Shown here piece after piece: positions 1-7,295 of a DNA stretch of 19,178 nucleotides (its first letter is position 1; every line of letters starts with the position of its first letter). Under the pieces are notes generated by a model. The model saw only the letters and a program-made list of their open reading frames with translations, made no database searches and was not told the DNA's origin. This DNA is from Cryomorphaceae bacterium. Lineage in GTDB: Bacteria; Bacteroidota; Bacteroidia; Flavobacteriales; BACL11. The position numbers were made by a program, and so were the translations under genes. The stretch spans positions 33,342 to 52,519 of the forward strand of contig JACNFT010000066.1 in assembly GCA_014384505.1 (NCBI GenBank), in the 5' to 3' direction.

Positions 1-657
1 CAATCGGCAGTGCTCCCAGTTGGAGTTTTTGGGGTGCAAGCTGAGGTGGATGCCGCATATATTATTACCCCTTTATTATTTGTCCAGCAATTAGCAGAAA
101 GAAATAATGAAGTTTCATCCATTGAAATAAATCTAAAAGATGAAGGGCAGATGATTGCTCTTCAAGAGCAATTACAGAAAGTTCTAGGTGGCAAGTATAT
201 GATTAAGAATCGCCTTCAGCAACAGGAATTTCTTTACAAAATATTGAATACTGAAAAGCTGGCTGTTTTCTTAATCCTTACTTTTATTATGATAATTGCT
301 ACTTTTAATATTATTGGTTCGCTTAGCATGCTTATGCTGGATAAGAAAAAAGATATTACTACTCTAAGAAGTTTGGGCTGTACCGTTAAAGATATTCAAT
401 CTCTCTTTTTCAAAAAGAGTATGCTTACCATAATATTAGGTGCAGGTATAGGATTGTTTATCGGTTTGGGACTTGCTTTTTTACAACAAACTTTTGGTTT
501 TATAAGTATGGGTGGGGGTAGTTTTGTAATCAATGCTTACCCTATTGCTATCGCTTTTAATGATGTGTTACTCGTTAGCGCTACCGTATTTGTTATTGGC
601 TTACTTGCCAGCTGGTATCCTGCAAAATTGCTTGGTAGAAAACTTTTTAAAAGCTAA
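1..657 (+). CDS. ABC transporter permease, FtsX/LolC-E family (3' part only)
   Basis: The reading frame is open from the first base, so this is the C-terminal ~218 residues of a longer protein; the GTG at 10 is internal, not a start. It shows the end of the periplasmic MacB-like region, then the FtsX permease domain: membrane helix 1 at about residues 86-112 (counted from base 1), a short cytoplasmic loop carrying DKKKDITTLRSLGC, and helices at about 141-162 and 187-206. The helix followed by a 'DI..LRSLG' coupling loop is characteristic of LolC/LolE-type permeases, which in this phylum are annotated as lipoprotein-releasing or general export permeases of the inner membrane. The partner ATPase is not in the window. 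The 3' end overlaps the 3' end of the convergent dusB by 11 bases. The family is clear; the substrate is inferred only. Confidence 0.85.
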   Translation, partial: QSAVLPVGVFGVQAEVDAAYIITPLLFVQQLAERNNEVSSIEINLKDEGQMIALQEQLQKVLGGKYMIKNRLQQQEFLYKILNTEKLAVFLILTFIMIIATFNIIGSLSMLMLDKKKDITTLRSLGCTVKDIQSLFFKKSMLTIILGAGIGLFIGLGLAFLQQTFGFISMGGGSFVINAYPIAIAFNDVLLVSATVFVIGLLASWYPAKLLGRKLFKS

Positions 658-1639
658 CCTCAGCAAATTTATTTGCTACATCATCTAAAATTGCGTGTAC
701 TTCTTCAGGGTTGTCGCTTGTTACCATTTTTATGCGATAATCTTTAAAATGAGGAATGCCTTTAAAATAATTAGTGTAGTGGCGTTTCATTTCTGCAATA
801 CCTAATATTTGACCTTTCCACTCAATAGAATGTTTTAGGTGTTGCTTGCATGCAATTACTCTATCGGCAATAGTGGGTGGAGCTAAATGTTCTCCCGTTT
901 TTAAGTAATGTTTTATCTCGTTAAATATCCAAGGATATCCAATAGCAGCACGCCCAATCATTACCCCATCAACTCCATATCTATTTTTTACTTCTGCTAC
1001 TTTTTCAGGTGAATTTACATCTCCATTTCCAAAAATAGGAATGTGCATTCTAGGATTGTTTTTTACATCTCCAATTAAAGTCCAATCAGCATCTCCTTTA
1101 TACATTTGTTTTCTCGTACGCCCATGAATGGATAGGGCTTGTATCCCTACATCTTGTAATTGTTCAGCAACTTCAACTATGTATTTTGTGTTGTCATCCC
1201 ACCCTAAGCGTGTTTTTACTGTTACGGGTAGATGAGTAGCCTTTACAATTTCTTTGGTCATGGCTACCATCTTTGGAATATCTAGCAGTATTCCCGCTCC
1301 TGCTCCCTTATTAGCTACTTTTTTAACTGGGCAACCAAAGTTGATATCAATAAATTCAGGTTTTGCAGCAGCACATATTTCGGTAGCTTGTCGCATGGAT
1401 TCAATGTCATAACCAAATATTTGTATTCCAATTGGGCGTTCAAAATCATAAATATCCAACTTCATTACACTCTTGTCGGCATCACGAATTAGACCTTCTG
1501 ATGAGATAAATTCTGTGTACATTACATCAGCACCATTCTGTTTACACAAAGCACGAAAAGGTGGGTCACTAACATCCTCCATTGGTGCTAATAACAAAGG
1601 GAATTCCCCTACATCAATATTTCCTATCTTTACGCCCAT
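647..1639 (-). CDS. dusB: tRNA-dihydrouridine synthase, DusB type
   Basis: A 330-aa FMN-dependent enzyme that reduces specific uridines of the tRNA D-loop to dihydrouridine using NAD(P)H. Visible motifs in order: the N-terminal FMN/substrate segment LLLAPMEDVSDPPFRALC, the tRNA-contact region YTEFISSEGL, the strand QIFG, the active-site segment INFGCPVKKV with the catalytic cysteine at about residue 103, SIHGRTRKQMYKGDADW, and the phosphate-binding C-terminal segment GNGDV...GVMIGRAAIGYPWIF. The length is normal for Dus enzymes. I chose the ATG at 1639 (MGVKIGNIDVG); a TTG three codons earlier is possible but less likely. Only 21 bases separate this start from the divergent CPBP protease start. 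A minus-strand TATTTTTG at 1653-1646 resembles the phylum's -7 box but would leave almost no leader, so I do not call it. Confidence 0.93.
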   Translation of the reverse strand: MGVKIGNIDVGEFPLLLAPMEDVSDPPFRALCKQNGADVMYTEFISSEGLIRDADKSVMKLDIYDFERPIGIQIFGYDIESMRQATEICAAAKPEFIDINFGCPVKKVANKGAGAGILLDIPKMVAMTKEIVKATHLPVTVKTRLGWDDNTKYIVEVAEQLQDVGIQALSIHGRTRKQMYKGDADWTLIGDVKNNPRMHIPIFGNGDVNSPEKVAEVKNRYGVDGVMIGRAAIGYPWIFNEIKHYLKTGEHLAPPTIADRVIACKQHLKHSIEWKGQILGIAEMKRHYTNYFKGIPHFKDYRIKMVTSDNPEEVHAILDDVANKFAEVSF

Positions 1640-1660
1640 ATTTTGCAAAAATACACAATA

Positions 1661-2533
1661 ATGAGATTAAAAGGGATATTTAAAGAGAAGTCATCAACTG
1701 GTAAATTAGGAATTTTATTTCTACTGATGGTAGTGTCGGTTATACTACACACTTTGCTGGCCCAAGCGGTTATTGTATTGTTTACTGATATAACTTTAAT
1801 TGCTGTAAGTATGATGCAATTTACTAGCCAATCCGAAATAGATGCAGTTAAATTTATACAGATGTTGAGTGCAATTGGGTTATTTATCACACCTACTTTG
1901 TTGTATGCCTATTTATGTGATTTTGATTTAAAGTTAATTTTAAATTTTAACCGACAGTCGCTACTCTTAGCTATTGCTATTATGTTATTGATTAATCCTT
2001 TTATTGCTTTTATTTACGAATGGAATATGAGTTTTAATATTCCTGATTGGATGTTGGTATATGATGATAATGCAGAAAAGATTACCAACTCCTTTTTAAA
2101 AATGAATACGCTTGGCGATTTGTTTTTCAATTTGTTAGTAATAGCAATTATACCTGCAATAGGGGAGGAACTTTTATTTAGAGGTTACTTGCAGCAAAAT
2201 ATTAGCCAGTGGACAGGCAAACCACATGTGGCAATTATTATAACGGCTATTCTGTTTAGTGCAATCCACATGCAGTTTCAGGGGTTCTTACCAAGATTTG
2301 CACTAGGGATAGTTCTAGGATACTTATTTTATTGGAGTGGCTCTCTTTGGCTACCGATTATAGCACACTTGCTAAATAATGCTATGGCTGTTACCTTTTC
2401 TTATCCTACTTTTTCTGATTATGCCTACTTAACTGAAAATACAGCTACATGGCAACAAGCCTTTTTTAGTTTTATGGCAGTAGGGTTATTGGTTTTCCTT
2501 CTTCAGAAAAATTTAAGCATAAAAAAAGACTGA
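1661..2533 (+). CDS. CPBP-family intramembrane glutamic endopeptidase (CAAX/Abi-like)
   Basis: A 290-aa polytopic inner-membrane protein with the three CPBP (PF02517) motifs: EExxxR as IGEELLFRG (E169, E170, R174), FxxxH as FSAIH (F199, H203), and HxxxN as HLLNN (H236, N240). In this family the two glutamates and the histidines form a membrane-embedded metal-independent protease site. Several hydrophobic helices precede the motifs (about residues 16-45, 65-85, 100-120, 150-165). I take the ATG at 1661 rather than the TTG at 1643, because an ATG is available and the upstream codons add nothing hydrophobic or conserved. The substrate cannot be read from sequence; family members range from prenyl-protein processing to bacteriocin self-immunity. 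It sits alone between divergent dusB and the convergent exbD operon, and ends inside a palindromic terminator. Confidence 0.9.
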   Translation: MRLKGIFKEKSSTGKLGILFLLMVVSVILHTLLAQAVIVLFTDITLIAVSMMQFTSQSEIDAVKFIQMLSAIGLFITPTLLYAYLCDFDLKLILNFNRQSLLLAIAIMLLINPFIAFIYEWNMSFNIPDWMLVYDDNAEKITNSFLKMNTLGDLFFNLLVIAIIPAIGEELLFRGYLQQNISQWTGKPHVAIIITAILFSAIHMQFQGFLPRFALGIVLGYLFYWSGSLWLPIIAHLLNNAMAVTFSYPTFSDYAYLTENTATWQQAFFSFMAVGLLVFLLQKNLSIKKD

Positions 2534-2550
2534 TTAATCAGCCTCTTTTA
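2522..2550. terminator. Bidirectional intrinsic terminator between CPBP gene and exbD operon
   Basis: The perfect palindrome CTGATTAATCAG at 2530-2541 is flanked by an A-run on the left (2521-2527) and CTCTTTTA on the right, so that AAAAGA and TCTTTT extend the stem. It lies at the convergent ends of the CPBP gene (whose stop codon is within it) and the exbD operon, giving U-rich tails in both directions. Confidence 0.7.
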
Positions 2551-2576
2551 AATGTTTAATACCTTAATCCTAATTT

Positions 2577-3044
2577 CTAATAATCTCCCTTTCTAGTAGA
2601 ATAATTAATTTTTAGTGCATTTGCTTTTCTGAGTTCCTGTTTTACATCAGTAATAATTCCCATTCTTACGGTTTCATCTGCCTTAATAGATGTAGTCATG
2701 TAAGGAATTTCTTTTTCGTCTCTTGCTTCACGCTCTGTAGCAATAAACTCTTGTATTTCACTAACCTCAGCAAAAGCATCATTCAATTGAATACGAGCAG
2801 CACTACCATAAGATGCTTGCATTCTTTTAACTGGTGAACCAATATAAATATAACTCACTAATGATTTTTTCTCCATTTTCTTTATCTCAGTAGCTTTTGG
2901 TGTTAATACATCAACAAATAATGTTGTTTCACGCATTACTGTAGTTACCATGAAAAAGAAAAGTAACATAAAAACAATATCTGGTAGGGATGCAGTTGAT
3001 ATAGCTGGCATTCCTTTTTTCCCTCCTTTTCTGAATTTACTCAT
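2577..3044 (-). CDS. exbD: ExbD/TolR-family biopolymer transport protein (second copy)
   Basis: A 155-aa ExbD/TolR protein: a short basic cytoplasmic N-terminus (KFRKGGKKG), a single membrane helix at about 21-40 (LPDIVFMLLFFFMVTT) with the conserved proton-pathway aspartate D22, then a periplasmic domain of about 110 residues. Its role is to couple proton flow through an ExbB/TolQ-type ring to work on the outer membrane or periplasm. It is the last gene of a four-gene operon and its start overlaps the stop of the preceding exbD by one base (TAATG), implying translational coupling. The two consecutive ExbD proteins differ clearly (183 and 155 aa, different periplasmic domains), which suggests hetero-oligomerisation rather than recent duplication. 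Which outer-membrane partner it energises is unknown. Confidence 0.9.
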   Translation of the reverse strand: MSKFRKGGKKGMPAISTASLPDIVFMLLFFFMVTTVMRETTLFVDVLTPKATEIKKMEKKSLVSYIYIGSPVKRMQASYGSAARIQLNDAFAEVSEIQEFIATEREARDEKEIPYMTTSIKADETVRMGIITDVKQELRKANALKINYSTRKGDY

Positions 3045-3595
3045 TATGAATCTCCTCCTATATTTTTTGGTTCCGCTTCAGATATTTTCTGAGGGTACAT
3101 GTTTCTAATTTCTTTTTTTTGCGTTTCATTTAAATTAGCATAACGCTCACCAAATTTATTCAATGCAGCTTTGTTTCTTAATTCATTGTAAGCAGCAGCA
3201 AGTTCATTTTGCACACGAATATAAGTCATGTACTCAGTCCCTCTATCATTTTGTAATGAGATAATTGCTTTTTCAGGATTTTCTGATGAATTAGCATCTC
3301 TACCGTTATTATCAATAAACTCCTTTGCTCCATCTCTTAATTGTGAAATATCCATTAACTCTCCCTCAACCAATAATTGATTGTTGGCATTAATCAATAC
3401 TACATAAATATTTTTAGCATGAATTTGTGGGTCTTCATCTTGCAATTCTTCCTCAGGCATAGGAGGTAGTTTACGAGCAATACCCGTGTCAACATCCATA
3501 GTAGTCGTTACCAAGAAAAAGATAAGTAGCAAGAAGGCAATGTCGGCCATTGATCCTGCATTAATTTCCGGTAACCCTCTTCTTGAACTAGCCAT
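3044..3595 (-). CDS. exbD: ExbD/TolR-family biopolymer transport protein (first copy)
   Basis: A 183-aa ExbD/TolR protein. The N-terminus RRGLPEINAGSMADIAF runs into one membrane helix at about 16-35 with the conserved aspartate D18 in the same place as D25 of E. coli ExbD. The periplasmic part is longer than usual, with an acidic stretch (MPEEELQDEDPQ) just after the membrane and a charged C-terminal tail (MYPQKISEAEPKN). The start overlaps the stop of the 109-aa membrane protein by one base (TAATG) and its own stop overlaps the next start in the same way. It probably assembles with the ExbB-like protein and the second ExbD into a proton-motive-force transducing complex. Confidence 0.9.
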   Translation of the reverse strand: MASSRRGLPEINAGSMADIAFLLLIFFLVTTTMDVDTGIARKLPPMPEEELQDEDPQIHAKNIYVVLINANNQLLVEGELMDISQLRDGAKEFIDNNGRDANSSENPEKAIISLQNDRGTEYMTYIRVQNELAAAYNELRNKAALNKFGERYANLNETQKKEIRNMYPQKISEAEPKNIGGDS

Positions 3596-3924
3596 TATTT
3601 AGCAAATGATTTTGATAATTCAGCATATAAAACTGCACCTATAGCACCAATAGCTAATATGTAAAAGGTAGTTAATCCCATTCCTACTTGCTTAGCAGTT
3701 GAAGAAGTAATTTCATATTTTTCATACGAACCTAATACTTCATCAGAAGCCATAAGGTAGGATAAAAGAATGATAACAAAAAGCCCCCCAATAGTATATA
3801 GTGTTTTTTTAGCATTATTAGTTTTCTGCATCATTTGTTTGATGCCGAAACCAATTGCTGTAAAAGCTGCAAAAGCAACCATTAAGTAGGTTAATATTAT
3901 TCCTATATTAATTAAACTCTCCAT
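3595..3924 (-). CDS. Small three-helix membrane protein within the ExbB-ExbD operon
   Basis: A 109-aa protein I do not recognise by name. It has three hydrophobic segments: about 6-28, 42-60 and 82-104, with a basic loop (KQMMQKTNNAKK) after the first and an acidic, presumably periplasmic or luminal loop (SDEVLGSYEKYE) after the second. There is no signal peptidase site or lipobox. It lies two bases downstream of the ExbB-like gene and its stop overlaps the first exbD start (TAATG), so it is almost certainly co-expressed with the motor proteins in a fixed ratio. From memory, a small membrane protein at this place is usual in Flavobacteriia ExbB/ExbD clusters. A role as accessory subunit of the proton channel is inference. 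Confidence 0.8.
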   Translation of the reverse strand: MESLINIGIILTYLMVAFAAFTAIGFGIKQMMQKTNNAKKTLYTIGGLFVIILLSYLMASDEVLGSYEKYEITSSTAKQVGMGLTTFYILAIGAIGAVLYAELSKSFAK

Positions 3925-3926
3925 GA

Positions 3927-4712
3927 TTATTTATTTTTAACCAATAAGTCAATTAATGAGATAGAAGAATCTTCCATTGAGTTAACAATTGAATCTACTT
4001 TTGCAATTAAGTAATTATAGAAAACTTGAAGAATCATTGCCACAATAAGTCCGAATACAGTAGTTAAAAGTGCAACTTTAATACCTCCAGCAACTAATGA
4101 TGGAGAAATATCTCCTGCAGCTTCAATAGCATCAAAGGCTCCAATCATACCAATTACAGTCCCCATAAACCCAAGCATAGGAGCAAGTGCAATAAATAAT
4201 GAAATCCAAGATAATCCTTTTTCTAAAAGTCCCATTTGTACTGAGCCGTAAGCAACAATTGATTTTTCAACCATATCAACTCCTTCATCAGAACGTTCTA
4301 AACCTTGATAGAAAATTGATGCAACAGGTCCTTTTGTATTTCTACAAACTTCTTGTGCAGCTTCAACACCTCCTGATTTTAAAGCTACTTCAACATCATT
4401 TAAAAGCTTGTCAGTATCAGTAGTTGCCATGTTTAAATAGAGTATTCTTTCAATTGCTAAAGCTAATCCTAAGATTAAACATAATAATACGATCCCCATA
4501 AAGCCAGGTCCTCCTTCAATAAATTTTTGTTTAATGATTTGATGAAATGATGCGGCTTCTTCAGTTGGCTCTTCAGCTACTAAATCTTCAACTTGTGTAG
4601 TAGCTTCTATAGTTGTCGGTACATATTCTTTAGTTGAATCTTGTGCATAAACAGTGTAAGTCCCAGCAAGGAATAATCCTAAAAGGGCAATTAAGGCAAA
4701 TTTGTTTTTCAT
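3927..4712 (-). CDS. exbB: MotA/TolQ/ExbB-family proton channel protein
   Basis: A 261-aa protein. Residues 1-23 look like a cleavable signal peptide (basic KNK, hydrophobic core, VYA then QD). An acidic linker follows (about 41-53), then membrane helix 1 (about 70-90), a cytoplasmic domain (about 95-165), and the family core: helix 2 with LAPMLGFMGTVIGMIGAF (about 170-193) and helix 3 after SLVAGGIKVALLTTVFGL (about 205-236). These are the TolQ/ExbB ion-channel helices, whose ring surrounds ExbD/TolR dimers. It is the first gene of the exbB - small membrane protein - exbD - exbD operon. The signal peptide plus acidic linker makes it longer at the N-terminus than E. coli ExbB, a form often seen in this phylum. 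The energised partner is not encoded nearby. Confidence 0.92.
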   Translation of the reverse strand: MKNKFALIALLGLFLAGTYTVYAQDSTKEYVPTTIEATTQVEDLVAEEPTEEAASFHQIIKQKFIEGGPGFMGIVLLCLILGLALAIERILYLNMATTDTDKLLNDVEVALKSGGVEAAQEVCRNTKGPVASIFYQGLERSDEGVDMVEKSIVAYGSVQMGLLEKGLSWISLFIALAPMLGFMGTVIGMIGAFDAIEAAGDISPSLVAGGIKVALLTTVFGLIVAMILQVFYNYLIAKVDSIVNSMEDSSISLIDLLVKNK

Positions 4713-4751
4713 TTTGGTTTAAATTATTAGTGTAATTAAATTTTAGTGTGG

Positions 4752-4785
4752 CAAATTTATAAAAATATTATAAAGTGGCCTCAAA
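4752..4785 (-). promoter_or_regulatory. Putative Bacteroidota-type promoter of the exbB operon
   Basis: On the minus strand a perfect TAnnTTTG box (TAAATTTG, 4759-4752) sits 39 bases before the exbB ATG, with TTTG at 4785-4782 as a candidate -33 element at a 22-base spacing (slightly long against the usual 19-21). The -33 part lies in the last codons of the superoxide dismutase gene, so the exbB operon probably has its own promoter. Confidence 0.45.
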
Positions 4786-5367
4786 TCTTTTGTTTACTTC
4801 CTCCCAGTTGATTACATTGAAGAATGCATTAATGTAATCTGGTCTTCTGTTTTGGTAGTTTAAGTAGTAAGCATGCTCCCAAACATCTAAACATAAAACA
4901 GGAGTACATCCGCATTGATCATCCATTAATGGGTTGTCTTGGTTTGCAGTTGAAGATACTTTAAGTTTTCCGTTTTTTACACCTAACCAAGCCCAACCTG
5001 AACCAAATCTTGTTCCTGCTGCAGCCGAAAAAGTATTTTTAAACTCTTCAAAAGAACCAAACTCTTCATTTATTGCTACTGCAACTGCTCCTGTTGGTTC
5101 TCCACCACCATTTGGACTCATAATGTTCCAGAATAAACAGTGGTTAAAATATCCTCCACCATTGTTTCTTGCTCCACCACTTAAACCTTTAGTTGTGCAA
5201 ATTTCTTCAATTGTTTTCCCCGCTAAATCCGTTCCTTCAATAGCATTGTTTAAGTTGTTTGTATATCCGTTATGGTGTTTGCTATGGTGAATTTCCATAG
5301 TTCTAGCATCAATATGTGGTTCTAACGCATCATAAGCGTAAGGTAATTTTGGTAATTCGAATGACAT
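4768..5367 (-). CDS. sodA: Superoxide dismutase, Mn-type (Fe/Mn family)
   Basis: A 199-aa enzyme of normal length that disproportionates superoxide to hydrogen peroxide and oxygen. All four metal ligands are visible: H27 (MEIHHSKHHNGY), H76 (GGGYFNHCLFW), D161 and H165 (LDVWEHAYYLNYQNRRPDY). Metal preference: the outer-sphere glutamine is in the late position (ANQDNPLM, Q143) with glycines before H76 (NNGGGYF), the pattern of Mn-type enzymes such as E. coli SodA; Fe-type enzymes carry the glutamine earlier. There is no signal peptide, so it is cytoplasmic. It starts 22 bases after the flavin-reductase-like gene with no clear promoter between, so read-through from the fumarylacetoacetase operon is likely. 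Unusual detail: cysteines C152, C154 and C159 cluster directly before ligand D161. Confidence 0.95.
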   Translation of the reverse strand: MSFELPKLPYAYDALEPHIDARTMEIHHSKHHNGYTNNLNNAIEGTDLAGKTIEEICTTKGLSGGARNNGGGYFNHCLFWNIMSPNGGGEPTGAVAVAINEEFGSFEEFKNTFSAAAGTRFGSGWAWLGVKNGKLKVSSTANQDNPLMDDQCGCTPVLCLDVWEHAYYLNYQNRRPDYINAFFNVINWEEVNKRFEATL

Positions 5368-5389
5368 AATTTCTTCTTTTTTTAGTTAT

Positions 5390-6229
5390 TTATAATAGTA
5401 TTTGCCAAGCATCTTCTGTTTTTCCTTGGCTTAATAATTCTTTGGCTAAGATATGTTTTTCTTCTGTATTCTTTTTATCTCTAAGGGTAAACTCTTTTTT
5501 TGCAGGAATATTCTCTGCTGAAGCTAAAATTGCAAGTTCGTTTCCAGTTAAAATTACAGAATTTTTAATTTCTTCTGGTAGGCTGTCAATTCCCATACCT
5601 ATTCTTGAAATTGGTTTTGCAATTTCATAAAGCGAATCCTTATTCGTTTTTCCGTACCAATTGGCTCCTAACCTGCTTACAATATTTAGTTTGAATGGAT
5701 CAATAGCATTGTTCTTGTCTAAAATAGATTCATCAATATGCATTTTTAAAACTTCACAAAGTACTAAACTACCCGCACCCCCTTCTTTACCTAGGGTAAT
5801 TACTTCATTTACCTTACATTCAAAGTTTATTGGCGATTCTTTTATTCTTGAAGGGCTTATTAAATCTGATTTTATTGCTGTAAATCCTGCTTTTTCAAAC
5901 TCATTTGTTTCCTTATCAAAATCACATGAAGCCAAAGAAACTTGCTGAGCAATTTCTTCTGTTACTAATGAAATCACGCATTCCTTTACTTGATGTACAT
6001 TATCCAAAGTATGTTTTGAAGTATTATTTCTTACTCTTCTTACAGGAGAAAAAACTAAGATGGGTGGGTTTATGGAAAAGACATTAAAAAAGGAAAAAGG
6101 ACTTAAATTTTCATTTCCCTCAGCATCAATAGTACTTACAAATGCAATGGGTCTTGGGGTTACTGCAGCAGATAAATATTGGTATAATCCGGCTGTTTCA
6201 CCTGATTGTATATCTATTGTCTTAATCAT
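5390..6229 (-). CDS. Flavin-reductase-like FMN-binding protein
   Basis: A 279-aa protein whose first ~190 residues match the flavin reductase-like (split-barrel, DIM6/NTAB) domain PF01613: the opening block AVTPRPIAFVSTIDAEGN (about 22-39), the phosphate/FMN contact SPFSFFNVFSINPP, and the later SLASCDFDKETNEF and INFECKVNEV...GAGSLVLCEV. The last ~90 residues form a charged, helix-rich C-terminal extension not needed for the fold. Its start overlaps the fumarylacetoacetate hydrolase stop by four bases (ATGA), so the two are translated together. That context suggests a role linked to aromatic amino-acid breakdown, for example supplying reduced flavin or acting on a pathway side product, but the substrate is unknown. 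The domain call is secure; the function is not. Confidence 0.85.
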   Translation of the reverse strand: MIKTIDIQSGETAGLYQYLSAAVTPRPIAFVSTIDAEGNENLSPFSFFNVFSINPPILVFSPVRRVRNNTSKHTLDNVHQVKECVISLVTEEIAQQVSLASCDFDKETNEFEKAGFTAIKSDLISPSRIKESPINFECKVNEVITLGKEGGAGSLVLCEVLKMHIDESILDKNNAIDPFKLNIVSRLGANWYGKTNKDSLYEIAKPISRIGMGIDSLPEEIKNSVILTGNELAILASAENIPAKKEFTLRDKKNTEEKHILAKELLSQGKTEDAWQILL

Positions 6230-7203
6230 TTTTTTAATTTTAATAAGGAGTGATTACTATCTGACTTTATAATCTTATTGGTTATTTTTCCTAAGCCTTC
6301 AATCTGCATTTCAATCTCATCATTCTCTTGTATCCACCTTTCTATATAATCAGGATTTTTTCTCTTTTCAGTTCCATTTAATTCTAATAAACAACCTGTG
6401 CCAACCGTACCAGAACCTATTATATCTCCTGGGAAAAGTTCTACCCCATAAGATGCTCTTTCAATAATTTCAGCAAAGGTCCAATTCATATCTTTTGCAT
6501 TACCTTTGGATAATAATTCTCCGTTTAAATAACAACTCATTTGTAGGTCGTATTTTTTACCAAAAGGAGTGTCGATACTTTTACTTTCTAACTCGTTAGG
6601 AGTTACTAAATAAGGCCCAATAACATTGGCGAAATCCTTGCCTTTTGCAGGACCTAAATTTAGCTTCATCTCTTCCATTTGTAATCTTCTTGCGCTTAAA
6701 TCATTCAAAATACAAAAACCTGCAATGTGATTATCTGCATCTTTAGATAATATGTTTTTCCCTCCTTTTCCAATTACTATGGCAAATTCTAATTCATAAT
6801 CTAGCCTGTGAAAATGATCAGGCATAAGTTCTATGTTCTGACCATCAGCAAACATGGCGTTATGGTTTGAAAAATAAAATACTGGAAACTCGTCAAACTC
6901 CGGAATCATCTCTGCACCTCTATTTTGTCGTGAAGTCGCTACATGTTGCCTAAAAGCATAAGCGTCTCTAAAGGAAGTGGGTTTTGGGATGACAGGTAAT
7001 ACAGTAATATCCTCAATATCGTGTTTTAAACAATCGTTATTACTAATAAAATTAGCTACATGATCTTGATAATCTTCAAGTTGAATTAGATCTAGTAATG
7101 AGATATTTCCAAAACAATTATTCAAGTTATAAACTGACTGATTTTGCAACACTCCAATTTGTTGACTATCCAAATTTTTTATTTTATAAGTAAGAAGTTT
7201 CAT
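6226..7203 (-). CDS. fahA: Fumarylacetoacetate hydrolase family protein
   Basis: A 325-aa enzyme predicted to split fumarylacetoacetate into fumarate and acetoacetate, the last step of tyrosine and phenylalanine degradation. The FAH-fold metal site is visible: LDYELEFAIVIGKGG (E137 and E139) and ILNDLSARR (D168), with the conserved lysine in LGPAKGKDF (K187/K189) and the upstream FRDAYAFRQHVATSRQNRG segment that lines the active site. The N-terminal ~70 residues form the small SH3-like domain. The C-terminal part keeps ELFPGDIIGSGTVGTGC, typical of the family. FAH-family proteins also include hydrolases of other catechol meta-cleavage products, but divergent pairing with hmgA and hppD makes the tyrosine role the best reading. 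It is first in the operon fahA - flavin reductase - sodA. Confidence 0.9.
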   Translation of the reverse strand: MKLLTYKIKNLDSQQIGVLQNQSVYNLNNCFGNISLLDLIQLEDYQDHVANFISNNDCLKHDIEDITVLPVIPKPTSFRDAYAFRQHVATSRQNRGAEMIPEFDEFPVFYFSNHNAMFADGQNIELMPDHFHRLDYELEFAIVIGKGGKNILSKDADNHIAGFCILNDLSARRLQMEEMKLNLGPAKGKDFANVIGPYLVTPNELESKSIDTPFGKKYDLQMSCYLNGELLSKGNAKDMNWTFAEIIERASYGVELFPGDIIGSGTVGTGCLLELNGTEKRKNPDYIERWIQENDEIEMQIEGLGKITNKIIKSDSNHSLLKLKK

Positions 7204-7211
7204 TAGTAGGG

Positions 7212-7219
7212 CAAAATTA
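7212..7219 (-). promoter_or_regulatory. Putative -7 box for fahA operon
   Basis: Minus-strand TAATTTTG (a perfect TAnnTTTG) ends nine bases before the fahA ATG. No convincing TTTG is found at the -33 position, and the implied leader would be very short, so this is tentative. Confidence 0.35.
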
Positions 7220-7272
7220 TCATTTTTATTTTAGGGATGATATAATTCATGCCTTGTTTATGTTTTAAGTCC

Positions 7273-7280
7273 TATATTTG
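7273..7280 (+). promoter_or_regulatory. Putative -7 box for hmgA-hppD-bcp
   Basis: TATATTTG is a perfect TAnnTTTG box, 15 bases before the hmgA ATG. The nearest upstream -33-like TTG (7254-7256) is closer than ideal. With the facing fahA box it forms a compact divergent control region of about 90 bases for the tyrosine catabolic genes. Confidence 0.5.
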
Positions 7281-7295
7281 CATAAAAATAACAGT

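Noticed and set aside
1643..1660. TTG start for the CPBP protease and matching TTG start for dusB at 1648
   Set aside because: They would make the divergent genes overlap at their 5' ends; ATG codons at 1661 and 1639 give normal family N-termini.
4199..4423. Plus-strand open frame of 74 codons inside exbB
   Set aside because: It is antisense to a strongly conserved gene, has low-complexity Leu/Gln composition and no recognisable motif.
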